This document shows, in pieces, positions 34,211-42,785 of a stretch of DNA of 64,000 bases (position 1 is its first letter; each line of letters starts with the position of its first letter). This stretch comes from Heterotrichella gracilis (Eukaryota > Sar > Xanthophyceae > Tribonematales > Xanthonemataceae). The notes beneath the pieces are model-generated. The model had not been told where the DNA came from. It searched no databases and saw only the letters and a list, made by a program, of their open reading frames with translations. The stretch lies in contig JAULBX010030152.1 in NCBI GenBank assembly GCA_032358255.1, positions 120,275 through 184,274 on the forward strand, written 5' to 3'. Both the position numbers and the translations under genes were made by a program.

Positions 34211-34342
34211 TTACTGCGCCTCTTCCAGGATCTTTTCGATCTTGGCGTTGTGCTTGACGGAAATGTCTTTGGCCGACGACAGAGCGCCAGACGCGAACAC
34301 ACCAGCAACGATAGCGGCGACGATGACGAGAGATGCTTTCAT
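34211..34342 (-). CDS. 43-residue membrane or secreted peptide, copy 2
   Basis: GGAG precedes the ATG. The sequence matches copy 1 in length and layout: hydrophobic helix (SLVIVAAIVAGVFASGAL), then SSAKDISVKHNAKIEKILEEAQ-type tail. About 400 bp separate the two copies and the downstream regions are also duplicated, so a tandem duplication produced them. Confidence 0.75.
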   Translation of the reverse strand: MKASLVIVAAIVAGVFASGALSSAKDISVKHNAKIEKILEEAQ

Positions 34343-34411
34343 GATGACTCCAAAAAGGAAAGATCACGAAGCACTCTGCCCTACAGGCAAAAATGCCCGT
34401 GAGGGTTGGTT
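34343..34411 (-). promoter_or_regulatory. Structured 5' leader of peptide copy 2 (leader T)
   Basis: H1 pairs CCCU/AGGG and CGGGC/GCCUG. H2 pairs CGUGAU with AUCAUG, burying the start codon. Its sequence differs from leader S but its H2 logic is the same. Confidence 0.65.
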
Positions 34412-34923
34412 GTATTGACGAGTTCCCCGGAGGTACATCGCCACATTAATGCGTACACACGGCACGCAACCTTGCATTGCTGCAAAGTCTTTTCGACTAC
34501 GTCGAGAAAGACGACACAAGTCTTTTACTAACCTGTCTCGTCTTGCCCGAAGCATTGGATGTCGGGGGGCAAGGCCCCCTTCCATCAGATGCGGCATTCG
34601 CCGTATCTCTTCTATCTGTTAACCCTTGCGGGCTGCCTTACGCCGTCGCGCCTGGCTGCTCGTGATCGGAATGTTTACGTGTCCCAGCTCCACGACCGTC
34701 CGCTCAGCGGGCGATGGCGTGAATTATGTCAGACCGCTATGGCCGGTCAACTGATCCGCACCACCACCCTCCTTTCCCGCCATGAACCGCTCTCCAGGCC
34801 CATGTTTTAGCCGGATTCTGGGCGAAATCGGTTCAACGCAGGGTTTATGCCTCGTTGCGCGGGGCATCTTGGAGGCCCTGGGGCATAAATTTCACCTTGT
34901 GTTTTAACCAAGGAGTTCCCTAC
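34412..34923. other. Gene-poor stretch between divergent genes
   Basis: No convincing gene is present. It must hold the promoters of peptide copy 2 (minus) and of the 34924 gene (plus). A GGGGGC/GCCCCC hairpin lies near 34568. A 42-codon plus-strand frame from 34783 ends just before the next gene, without a clear ribosome site. The palindrome-like GACCG-N7-CGGTC lies near 34733. Confidence 0.4.
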
Positions 34924-35781
34924 ATGGCTACTGATCAAGCGAAAGCAGTTGATAAGGCAGGCGCCGATCAGCTGCCCGCCCACCAACGCAAGGCGATCAA
35001 CGAGATCTTCGGTGACGAGTTCATCGCCAACTTCCAAGGCCCGATCCTGTTTCTGGACAACCAGAAGCTGTACTCGCCGGCCGCAATCAACTTTTTCCGT
35101 CGCGACTTCAAGCACATCTCGAAGATCCTGAACTACGAATACCAGTTCCGTTCCTGGAATGGGTTCAACCAGGACCTGCTGGACCGTTACGCCGAGATCA
35201 TCACCAAGAAGCTCGGCAGCGTGAGCATGCTGCTGGAGAACTGGACGAACCGGTTCAACAAGCTCATGGAGCAGAACGGCGTCAAGATGGAGAGCACGCT
35301 GTACCCCAACCAAGTGAACCTGTCCGTGCCGATCATCCACGGCCACGCCCGCGGCTATTTCAGCCTGCTGCAGGAACTGGATCGCGTGCACCTGGTCGCC
35401 GGCGCCGCCAACATGCTGGGCGTGATCGACTCCAAGATCCGCGCCGAATCCGAATTCATGTGCAAGAAGGCTGTGCGCGCCTTTGCCGCCGCACTGCGTA
35501 ACGAGGTTGTGCGCCTGTATCGCGAAGCCGAGCGCCTGAAGAACAAGGATGCTCCCGACGCCGCCAAGGATGCCGTTCTGGCCGCCCAAGGCAAGCAGCT
35601 GACCGAGATGGGCAACGCCATCGCCGCTGACGGCAAGACCGACCGCTCCCTGGATCTGGGCCAAGTTGACCCCTCCACCGTGATCGACACCGCCGCCGCC
35701 GCTACGGCCGCTGCCGCTACTGCCGCCGCCGCAAAGCCCAAGCGCACGACGAAGAAGGCTGCTGAAGCCGTCGCCAGTTAA
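34924..35781 (+). CDS. AcaB/DUF1845-like protein (tentative)
   Basis: The start at 34924 (AAGGAG upstream) gives 285 residues. The core (FFRRDFKHISKILNYEYQF, then helical repeats to LRNEVVRLYREAERL) recalls the DUF1845/PFL_4669 family of integrative and IncC elements, one member of which (AcaB) activates transfer genes. The match is from memory and partial. The C-terminal 45 residues are an Ala-rich run with a basic tail (KPKRTTKKAAEAVAS). Codon use is very GC-biased, as in a highly expressed gene. Confidence 0.5.
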   Translation: MATDQAKAVDKAGADQLPAHQRKAINEIFGDEFIANFQGPILFLDNQKLYSPAAINFFRRDFKHISKILNYEYQFRSWNGFNQDLLDRYAEIITKKLGSVSMLLENWTNRFNKLMEQNGVKMESTLYPNQVNLSVPIIHGHARGYFSLLQELDRVHLVAGAANMLGVIDSKIRAESEFMCKKAVRAFAAALRNEVVRLYREAERLKNKDAPDAAKDAVLAAQGKQLTEMGNAIAADGKTDRSLDLGQVDPSTVIDTAAAATAAAATAAAAKPKRTTKKAAEAVAS

Positions 35782-35798
35782 TCTCCAACCCCTCCTGA

Positions 35799-35822
35799 GG
35801 CCGCTTCGCGCGGCCTTTTTTT
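35799..35822 (+). terminator. Intrinsic terminator abutting the helicase start codon
   Basis: GGCCGC/GCGGCC stem followed by seven T. The next base begins the codons of the helicase gene (ATG at 35823). Confidence 0.85.
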
Positions 35823-37580
35823 ATGGCATTCACCCCAGCGCAGCACGAAGCAATCCACCACGACGGACACATGCTTATCGTCGCGGGTCCGGGAAGCGGC
35901 AAGACGACCACTTCGGTTGCCAAGGCTCGCCGCATCCTTGCTGACCCGAATCGGTCGCTCATCATGGTCACCTTCACAAAGGAAGGTGCCGAGGAAATGC
36001 GCCGTCGTCTGGACAAGGCGCAGGAGGAAGCCGGGCAGAAGCCATTCCCGAAGGAGCGCCTGCGGGTTGGCACTTTCCACAGCATTGCGCTGCAGCACCT
36101 GTTCGACAACCGCCCAAAGGAAAAAGTGCTCAGCCCCGCTCAGCAGAACATCCTGATGAACGAGGCCATGATGCCGTGGGTCGAGGACCTTGAGGAAGCA
36201 AAGGAAATTCGCAAGGAGTTTGAGTCCTACATGTACGCCATCGATCAAGATGCCGTACCCCTCAGCTCGAAAGGCCAGGTGGTGGTTCGCCGCTATCTTG
36301 ACCGCCTGAAGGCCTCCAGGGCGACAGACCTCTACCATGTCATGCGTGACTGCGCGATTGCCGCTGACGCCAAGACCATCCCGCCCATGCGTTACACCGA
36401 CATGCTGGTCGATGAAGGTCAGGACACGGACGAGTTGCAACGGGTCTGGATCTTTGCGCACGCAACGGCAGGACTGCGGGTCACCATCGTGGGTGACGAT
36501 GACCAGTCCATCTACGAGTGGCGGCATGCTCTGGGATATACCGGCATGAAGTCATTCATGGACACGTTCAAGGCAAAGCGAATCGAGCTGGGCGACAACT
36601 TCCGCTGCCGTGAGGAAATTCTGGCCCATTCTGTGACGCTGGTGCAGAACAACAAGAACCGCCTTGCCAAGAAGCTCGTGGCACGGCGTGGGCGCGGTGG
36701 CAAGATCACAGCGTTTGTTACCGCGACCCCGGAAACTCAGTGCGACGAACTGGCCGAGTTGATTGCGAACACGCCTGAGGTTCACGCGAATACCGCCGTC
36801 CTGGCCCGCAAGAATCGGTCGCTGAACGACTTGGAAATGGCCCTGACGGAGCGTGGTGTCTCGTACATCCGACTCGGGAAATCGATCTGGGACGACACGT
36901 GGGTTGCTGCCTACCTATCCCTGCTCCAATCCCTGCTGGACGCATCCCCCGTTGGCATTTTTGGGTGCCTGGGCGCTCTTGGGCTGGACGACCAGGTCAA
37001 GGCTGAGCTGCTGCAGAAGATGTACGGCTCAGCCAACGACTTCATTGACGGGAACCTGCCTGACATCGACTGCGCCACCAAGGCCGACATGGAGATCATC
37101 AAGGAATTCTCTGGCTCCTGTAAGTACTGGCGCAAGCAGCTGCGCGCAGGTAGCGTCACCGAAGTGGTGTTGGACGTTGGAAGCTGGGTCGCCGGCAAAC
37201 AGAAGTCTCGCCGTGGACAGGAAATGGTGCGCCGAGCCGCCGCGATTCTGGGCCGCCTGAAGGGAAGTGTCTCGTCGCGCCTGAACTTTGTAAACCAGAA
37301 CAAGAAGAAGACTGGAGAGGCGCCGGTCACGCTTATGACGATGCACGCCTCCAAGGGTCAAGAGTTTGAGTCCGTCCACATCATCGACGCCACCAAGCCA
37401 GAGGACGGCTCCAACCTTGTTCACGACGAAGCGGAGCGGCGGCTGATGTACGTGGCCCTGACGCGCGCGAAGAATCAGTGCGTGGTCTGGTATAGCGGCA
37501 AGCCCCATCCGACGATTCTGGAGGCTATGCTGCCCTCCATGAGCAAGTTTCAGGATCTAGTTAGCCTGATGCGCAAGTAA
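35823..37580 (+). CDS. UvrD/PcrA-like superfamily 1 helicase
   Basis: This 585-residue helicase has the Q motif (FTPAQHEAI), motif I AGPGSGKTTT, motif II VDEGQDTD, motif III GDDDQSIYEWRHA, motif V MTMHASKGQEF and motif VI RRLMYVALTRAKNQ. It is shorter than chromosomal UvrD. The Q motif needs the ATG at 35823, yet that codon follows the terminator T-run with no Shine-Dalgarno. It may therefore be translated from read-through or leaderless RNA at a low level. Confidence 0.9.
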   Translation: MAFTPAQHEAIHHDGHMLIVAGPGSGKTTTSVAKARRILADPNRSLIMVTFTKEGAEEMRRRLDKAQEEAGQKPFPKERLRVGTFHSIALQHLFDNRPKEKVLSPAQQNILMNEAMMPWVEDLEEAKEIRKEFESYMYAIDQDAVPLSSKGQVVVRRYLDRLKASRATDLYHVMRDCAIAADAKTIPPMRYTDMLVDEGQDTDELQRVWIFAHATAGLRVTIVGDDDQSIYEWRHALGYTGMKSFMDTFKAKRIELGDNFRCREEILAHSVTLVQNNKNRLAKKLVARRGRGGKITAFVTATPETQCDELAELIANTPEVHANTAVLARKNRSLNDLEMALTERGVSYIRLGKSIWDDTWVAAYLSLLQSLLDASPVGIFGCLGALGLDDQVKAELLQKMYGSANDFIDGNLPDIDCATKADMEIIKEFSGSCKYWRKQLRAGSVTEVVLDVGSWVAGKQKSRRGQEMVRRAAAILGRLKGSVSSRLNFVNQNKKKTGEAPVTLMTMHASKGQEFESVHIIDATKPEDGSNLVHDEAERRLMYVALTRAKNQCVVWYSGKPHPTILEAMLPSMSKFQDLVSLMRK

Positions 37581-37695
37581 CCGTGGCTTAGCCCTGTTTC
37601 TTACAAACCCGTTCAGCGATCTCCCTGTGGTAACCACTGGGCCCAATAGGAATCACTGCCGGCCTGCTTGACCAATCACTGACCGACAAAGAAAA

Positions 37696-37723
37696 AGCCC
37701 ACCCCCTTTTCAGGGGATGGGCT
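37696..37723 (-). terminator. Bidirectional terminator between helicase and ThiF genes
   Basis: AGCCCA and UGGGCU with inner CCCC/GGGG; five T follow on the minus strand and TCTTCT on the plus. It serves convergent genes. Confidence 0.8.
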
Positions 37724-37734
37724 CTTCTACTATC

Positions 37735-38601
37735 TCACGCCGTGACAGGCTCAGCTTTCGCCTTGCTTGCCTTGCGCTTGGCTGCCACCGTTGGGCGCTC
37801 AACCTTGTGTCGCCGGCCATCACGGACAACGCCGAAGCGTTCCCAGACAGCCGGATCCACACGTAGAGGCATCACGGTATTGCGCGTCAGGTTCACAAAC
37901 ACGCCGTGCGTGTCGATCTCCCCCTTCGTGAACAACAGCCACAGCAGATTTCCAGCGAAGTCCGACAATGTCGGGTTAATGAACAAGGACTGCTTCTCCA
38001 GTGCCTCGGCCAGCGAGCAGGAAGGCGTGTTGTCCACATCCTCCAACTTCGGGTCGATCAGCTCCGGGTAAAGCTCAGCCACATGCGGCAGTCGTTCCAT
38101 GGAATCGGTTTCCCGCTTCCGGGACGGTACCTGTCCGAGGATCACTTGCCCGTCCTCTCGACGGTTGCCTAAGTCGAGCCAGTAACGAACACCGCTCATC
38201 GCGTTCTCCAGCCCCCGAAGGATGCCAAGACGCGCAGAACGGTTGTCCACTGCCCCGATGACCATGTCGAACTTACCAAGATCAGCACGGGTATCAACCA
38301 GTGCAACCTGGGAAGTCCAGACCGCCTCACCTAGCGCCATGTTCGCCCGGTTCACAAGCACATGCGCTTTGTAGCTACCCACGTCGCCGTGATAGAACGC
38401 CTGGCGACCAATGTTGGCCGGCGAGACGGTATCAGGATCGACCACCATCACCTTCAGCCCGTAGGGATGCCCCTTGGCCTTCAGCGCCCGGTGGAGAGCT
38501 ACCAGTTTCTCAAGCACCCGGCTGCCTGTGCCGCCGGCGCCCACCAAGAGAATCTCGATGGGATTTGCCAGCAGATCTGCCGGCACTTTATGCTTCATCA
38601 T
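37735..38601 (-). CDS. PRTRC system ThiF-family protein
   Basis: Starting at 38601 (GGAGGTG upstream) gives 288 residues. The E1-like nucleotide-binding motif is LLVGAGGTGSRVLEKL, with VVDPDTVSPANIGRQAF after it. ThiF/E1 proteins adenylate C-termini of partner proteins. It is the last gene of the F-B-A-ThiF half of a PRTRC cassette (ParB-related, ThiF-related cassette), whose function is unknown. It overlaps protein A by 14 bp. Basic C-terminal tail. Confidence 0.9.
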   Translation of the reverse strand: MMKHKVPADLLANPIEILLVGAGGTGSRVLEKLVALHRALKAKGHPYGLKVMVVDPDTVSPANIGRQAFYHGDVGSYKAHVLVNRANMALGEAVWTSQVALVDTRADLGKFDMVIGAVDNRSARLGILRGLENAMSGVRYWLDLGNRREDGQVILGQVPSRKRETDSMERLPHVAELYPELIDPKLEDVDNTPSCSLAEALEKQSLFINPTLSDFAGNLLWLLFTKGEIDTHGVFVNLTRNTVMPLRVDPAVWERFGVVRDGRRHKVERPTVAAKRKASKAKAEPVTA

Positions 38602-39217
38602 TGAACACCTCCAGATGTCCAGTCGCCGTGAATTCTGCGACCATCGTTTTTCCTGCAAGGTTCAGTCGCATGCAGCTGGAGATCTGGCTTTCACCAAGAG
38701 ACCCAACCACCGCGCTGAATTTCATCGAGCCACGATCATCCTCATCGTCTTGCGACGAAAAGAAAGCCTCGTATTGCCCGTGGCTGTGCACATCGACCAC
38801 CAGGTGTTCACCGTCGGTCAACTGCACTTCTTTGAACACAACGTGTCCGCGGCCTGCTGAGGTGCTTTCGCGAGCCTCGTAACGCCATTGGTCAGTTGCT
38901 TCATTCCAGATCATTGCTCCAGCCATTTCGTTGGGAAACGACTGGCGCGCATGCTTCAGGAACGCCTGGCGAACTTCCTTGGGAACCGCGCTACACAGCA
39001 CAATCACCTCCTGTTGCACACCACCATATGGCAGCGGCAGGCTGGAAGCGGCAATGCGGTGCAGGACGCGAATCCAAGGCAGCTTGATTTCGCGCCAGAG
39101 GCCATCTGCAGCAGCGACGTATCGAACGCCGGCCTTCTGCAGAGTCTCAAGCACGCGGCCCTTGGGGGCCATCACGGTAGGGAACATGCCCTGAATGACT
39201 TCATCATGTGTTGTCAT
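38588..39217 (-). CDS. PRTRC system protein A (JAMM/JAB-like)
   Basis: The 209-residue product carries a JAMM-type metalloprotease motif: VVDVHSHGQYEAFFSSQDD contains His-x-His and the later Ser-x2-Asp. JAMM peptidases cleave ubiquitin-like tags, and pairing with an E1-like ThiF protein hints at a conjugation-deconjugation pair. Overlaps protein B and ThiF genes by short ATGA-type overlaps. Confidence 0.88.
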   Translation of the reverse strand: MTTHDEVIQGMFPTVMAPKGRVLETLQKAGVRYVAAADGLWREIKLPWIRVLHRIAASSLPLPYGGVQQEVIVLCSAVPKEVRQAFLKHARQSFPNEMAGAMIWNEATDQWRYEARESTSAGRGHVVFKEVQLTDGEHLVVDVHSHGQYEAFFSSQDDEDDRGSMKFSAVVGSLGESQISSCMRLNLAGKTMVAEFTATGHLEVFNDEA

Positions 39218-39996
39218 CAGAACTGCCCCTGCGCTGTCATACGCCGTGCGCGCGAACAGAAGTCCAGCTGCAGCAAGTCGCCAGTCGTCAGCCCAACATC
39301 CACCAACACATCTTCAGGGAAGACGGCCGATGGACTGCTAACCATCTTTTCCCAGAACTTCACAGGGTTTTGGCCCTTGACCAGGCGGTCCTGTTCCGAA
39401 AAGTTCGGATGCGTGAAGTGCGAAGCGAAGAAGAATTGCTCCCACGCTATCGGATCAGATGATTGATCGCTCTTCGGCATGGATGCGTTACCAACGCAAA
39501 CTTGCCCAGAGGCCCAGACGTTGAACATAGGGCATTGGTAGAGCGCGGTTTGCTTTGTCGGCCGCGAAGCTCCCTTGAACGCATACACGTACAGGCTGCT
39601 TTCCATGGCTACCCACACCATTGCTGGCACAGGACACATACCCTTTCCATCGAAGGTCTTGGCGATCATGCTCGACTTCTTGAAGAACATGGGTCTCTCC
39701 ATCGGAGGCGTCCACCAGATCATGCGGCCCATCCCTTTGGCCAGGATGCGGTCATCGATCCATTCGACCTTCGGCTGCGCCTTAGGGGTCAGGGCGCGAA
39801 CGAGGTTGGCGAAGTCATCCTCCGTCATCGGGCGGCCAGGCCCGATCAAAGGCTTGCCGTTTGCGTCATCTACGGAGTGAACCGTTGCGATGGCCGCTTT
39901 CTCATTTGACCAGTAGTCCCCGTTCTTCTGTTGGTACAGCAAAACGGCGGCCCCCAGTTGGAAGTGACTTCCTTCTTTGGAGACGTTGATTTCCAT
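39217..39996 (-). CDS. PRTRC system protein B
   Basis: This 259-residue protein opens MEINVSKEGSHFQLGAAVLLY and contains WWTPPMERPMFF, QCPMFNVWASGQVCVGNA and a late HFTHPNFSEQ segment that fit PRTRC protein B. It has no known enzymatic motif. It follows protein F by 2 bp and overlaps protein A by 1 bp, so the four proteins are made together. Confidence 0.85.
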   Translation of the reverse strand: MEINVSKEGSHFQLGAAVLLYQQKNGDYWSNEKAAIATVHSVDDANGKPLIGPGRPMTEDDFANLVRALTPKAQPKVEWIDDRILAKGMGRMIWWTPPMERPMFFKKSSMIAKTFDGKGMCPVPAMVWVAMESSLYVYAFKGASRPTKQTALYQCPMFNVWASGQVCVGNASMPKSDQSSDPIAWEQFFFASHFTHPNFSEQDRLVKGQNPVKFWEKMVSSPSAVFPEDVLVDVGLTTGDLLQLDFCSRARRMTAQGQF

Positions 39997-39998
39997 GA

Positions 39999-41075
39999 TT
40001 ACTCCTCAACCTGGGGGAACCGGCTGACCAGTGAGGTCAGTGCGCTCCACACCTGGAAGTAGGCCTTCAAATCGAAGGCCAGTTTGTTGAATTCGTCCTG
40101 TGAGGACGTCGCATCGATTTGTGTGTAGCCGATCATCTCGACACACATTCCACCGTTGTATGTTCCTTCTTCATAGTGCTGGACCAGTTCGTAAGTGAAC
40201 TCCGGGTTATCCCAGACCATGAAGCATGCTGCGCCGATTGGCTCGACTTCGTTCTCGTACTGAAAGTCCACGAACCGAGTCGTGTTCTTTTTCAGGTAGA
40301 GGTCGTCAAGCTTTACAGCGTCGTTCAAGACCGCCTGCAGATCTGCGCTCAACACGTTGCCCTTGAGCATGCGCTTTGCGGCTTTCAGGTTTATGGTCTT
40401 GCGCTTCTCCTTCGTTGGCGACCGCCACCCCAAGAGGTGGTGATGGCCGCCAACATCGGCAAGCAAGTCGGAAGGAAGGAACATGAACTGCTCGCGCAGC
40501 TCAGCCCGTCGCTCCTCTGTGATTTCCCCGTCAGGCGCGTCCTGCCCTTCATTGGCGAAGTGCTCGTCGCTCAGCTCCTTGTCCGTAGTAGCGCCGTAGA
40601 AATAGGCGTCTGCGTACTGGGCTGCAGCTAAGGGGTTGTAGAGGTTGATCCCATGACCTGTGGCCATAGACATGACGTTCGTGACATACCATCCCAGCCC
40701 CTCGCAATTACGCTCAAGGGCTTCGATGACCGGCTTGAGCCGGAAGGCATTCAGATGCGACCGAGCGTTGATGCGCACGACGAAATGACTGTCAGTTGCC
40801 ACGATTTCCGGTCCAGCGTTCAGCATGGGCTCACCGCTGGGCAGTGTTGCCTGAACATAAGCCTGCCACTGTTGCTGCAGAACCGTCTTGATGTCCGTGA
40901 AGTTGCCACCGGGAAGCTCGATGCCCGCCGCCTCAGTCGCCAAGGCGAACTTGGCGAGGCAGCGATCAAGGGAAGATTCCGTGCCGATGACGACAGGAAT
41001 CTCGGGGCTTAGGTCCGGGAGAACGAACGTGCCGGCCCCAATCAGGGGCGGTCGCTCGAAAACTGTTGATTCCAT
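39999..41075 (-). CDS. PRTRC system protein F
   Basis: The start at 41075 gives 358 residues. The position at the head of the F-B-A-ThiF operon and the general sequence (LPDLSPEIPVVIGTESSLDRCLAKF; GLGWYVTNVMSMATGHGINLYNP) fit PRTRC protein F. Its start codon lies within leader hairpin H2. Confidence 0.82.
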   Translation of the reverse strand: MESTVFERPPLIGAGTFVLPDLSPEIPVVIGTESSLDRCLAKFALATEAAGIELPGGNFTDIKTVLQQQWQAYVQATLPSGEPMLNAGPEIVATDSHFVVRINARSHLNAFRLKPVIEALERNCEGLGWYVTNVMSMATGHGINLYNPLAAAQYADAYFYGATTDKELSDEHFANEGQDAPDGEITEERRAELREQFMFLPSDLLADVGGHHHLLGWRSPTKEKRKTINLKAAKRMLKGNVLSADLQAVLNDAVKLDDLYLKKNTTRFVDFQYENEVEPIGAACFMVWDNPEFTYELVQHYEEGTYNGGMCVEMIGYTQIDATSSQDEFNKLAFDLKAYFQVWSALTSLVSRFPQVEE

Positions 41076-41158
41076 GGGTTTCCTTTTTGCAGGACCCATG
41101 ACCCTTGCGGGAAATGAATCCCGCCGGGGTTGAAGATTGCGCGCCGGCAGTGAGCCGG
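41076..41158 (-). promoter_or_regulatory. Structured 5' leader of the PRTRC F-B-A-ThiF operon (leader B)
   Basis: H0 is CCGGC/GCCGG (41144-41158). H1 pairs ACCC/GGGU and GCGGGA/UCCCGC. H2 pairs CAUGGGU with ACCCAUG, burying the start codon; the Shine-Dalgarno is in the loop. The alternative pairs GCGGGAUUCAU with AUGGGUCCUGC (11 pairs). No U-tract follows, so control must be translational. Confidence 0.78.
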
Positions 41159-41187
41159 GCACGAAAGGCTAGAAGCCAAACAGTTCG

Positions 41188-41232
41188 AATCTACCGGAAA
41201 TGAGGGGGGTGGACAAACGATGGCGCCCAGTT
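41188..41232 (-). promoter_or_regulatory. CCATC-type promoter of the PRTRC F operon
   Basis: TTGTCC (41211-41216) is 17 bp from TAGATT (41188-41193), preceded by GCGCCATCGT. Confidence 0.78.
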
Positions 41233-41287
41233 GCCGGGGCCGAGGGGGCCTGCTGCCGGGGCCGAGGGGGCCTGCTGCCGGGGCCTA
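41233..41287. repeat. 22-bp GC-rich tandem repeat upstream of the PRTRC F promoter
   Basis: Two full and one partial copies of GCCGGGGCCGAGGGGGCCTG-type units start at 41233, 41255 and 41277. They abut the CCATC element and could be a binding array or a slippage expansion. Confidence 0.75.
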
Positions 41288-41354
41288 AAAGTGACTTTTT
41301 AACGTCCAGCTGGGCAGGATTTCAGATGCACTCGAATGGAGCGCATCTGGAATC

Positions 41355-41372
41355 CCCCGACCGAAGTCGGGG
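41355..41372 (-). terminator. Hairpin after the adenine/N4-type methyltransferase gene
   Basis: CCCCGAC/GTCGGGG stem with a four-base loop. No T-run. Confidence 0.45.
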
Positions 41373-41382
41373 TACCAGAGCG

Positions 41383-42276
41383 TCAGGCCAACGCCCAAAC
41401 GCCACGTTGAACTGGAGCGAACTCCGCAGGGTGCTGGTTGAGCACCTGGCGAACCTTTTCCTTCCAGTGTTCGTTCGTCTCGACACGTTCATAGCCACTG
41501 CTGGCCACTTTCTTGTAGAGACTCTCGAGATCGGCCTTGCCGCCAAGCTCCATCAGCGACTGGCGCACGACGTTACGCCATGTGCCGGTCAGACGGGCCT
41601 GGGCCTGTTTCGCAACAGACTTGAGCACGCCGATGATGGTCATTTCCTTCCGCTTCCAGAGCAAGATGTACTCATGGAGGATGTAAGGCAACGCCATCTT
41701 GCCGTAGCTTTGACGACCTGACTGCGTGTTGTGCTGCTGCTTGATCAGCACCGCGGCCAGCTCGTCGGCTGGCATGCGCGCGATCATCTCAGCCTGGTAC
41801 GACACGTAGCGACCGTTCTGACGAAGGTCACCAATAATCGTCCCATAAAAGCCGCCCGAAGTCGTGGCCTCTCGCTGGTTGAGCAGGGCCAGCTGCATCT
41901 TGCGATGAAAGTCTTCATCATCAATGCAGTGCGACAGATCCTCCGGATGCGCAGCTTCACCCCACATGCCGCCAGGACCAGAATATTTGATCATGGGGCC
42001 GTACGGCGGGTGCGAGACAACTAGATCGGCAGGCTTTCCAACGGTTTCCAGAATGGAGTCGCGCAGGATGTTGAAGCCGGCAAACAAATCGAGGCCATAA
42101 GCCTCGATCTGCAGGTCACGGGCTACCTCAATCGAAGTGCCGGAACCCATCATGGGGTCCACAAACACTTTCGGCTTGAGGCGCTCAAAGAGCTCCTTGT
42201 AGACATGGCCACTGCAGTTGCCACGCCAACTGGCTTGCCCCCAAGGGCCGCGGTCAGGATAGGAGAGGATGCTCAC
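41383..42276 (-). CDS. DNA methyltransferase (N6-adenine or N4-cytosine type)
   Basis: This 297-residue enzyme has motif I DPMMGSGTSIEVA (about 40) and motif IV SHPPYGP (about 88), a SPPY/DPPY-like variant with His in the second position. The C-terminal 80 residues look like a helical DNA-binding domain. There is no cognate nuclease, so it is likely an orphan methylase. It overlaps the upstream gene by 4 bp and ends the H operon. Confidence 0.85.
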   Translation of the reverse strand: MSILSYPDRGPWGQASWRGNCSGHVYKELFERLKPKVFVDPMMGSGTSIEVARDLQIEAYGLDLFAGFNILRDSILETVGKPADLVVSHPPYGPMIKYSGPGGMWGEAAHPEDLSHCIDDEDFHRKMQLALLNQREATTSGGFYGTIIGDLRQNGRYVSYQAEMIARMPADELAAVLIKQQHNTQSGRQSYGKMALPYILHEYILLWKRKEMTIIGVLKSVAKQAQARLTGTWRNVVRQSLMELGGKADLESLYKKVASSGYERVETNEHWKEKVRQVLNQHPAEFAPVQRGVWALA

Positions 42277-42785
42277 AGGACCACCTCCGCAATGCGGGGG
42301 GTCTGCAGTACCTTCTTCACCTTGCGCGGCAGGTCCTTGAACGGGACGTTGCCAGCTACGACGGCATCACGATCAGACTGACGCACGGTTGCACGGCGGT
42401 CGCCGCGTTTCCATCCATCCGTCTGCGCGATACGATCCAGCGCGCCCTTGTCGAGCACGGTATAGATCGCAGTCATCGCTTGGACAGCTTCATCCAGCGT
42501 GTTGAAGCCCAGATGGCCTGTGAAGCCACGCGGACCGAACATGCGAACTCGCCAAAGAGCTCCGCCATCACCGGGCACGCCCGGGACAACGAAAGCCCAA
42601 CGCTCGCCGCCTTGGTTGCGCATTTCAATGCCAACAGGATCGCCGTCGCCGGCGGTCATCAGTGCATTGAATGCGACCTGGCTGGGCAGCGCCATGGTCA
42701 TCAGATGCCGACGGTAAGCCGGATCGAAGTTGCGGGTTGGATCGGTGACTTGCAGCCAGCGGGTGGACGAGAACTTGAAATTCAT
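42273..42785 (-). CDS. Hypothetical protein of the methyltransferase operon
   Basis: The start at 42785 (GGGGTGAG upstream) gives 170 residues. It is soluble and basic at the C-terminus (LPRKVKKVLQTPRI), with no recognised motif. ATGA overlaps on both sides place it firmly between the 99-residue protein and the methyltransferase. Confidence 0.75.
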   Translation of the reverse strand: MNFKFSSTRWLQVTDPTRNFDPAYRRHLMTMALPSQVAFNALMTAGDGDPVGIEMRNQGGERWAFVVPGVPGDGGALWRVRMFGPRGFTGHLGFNTLDEAVQAMTAIYTVLDKGALDRIAQTDGWKRGDRRATVRQSDRDAVVAGNVPFKDLPRKVKKVLQTPRIAEVVL

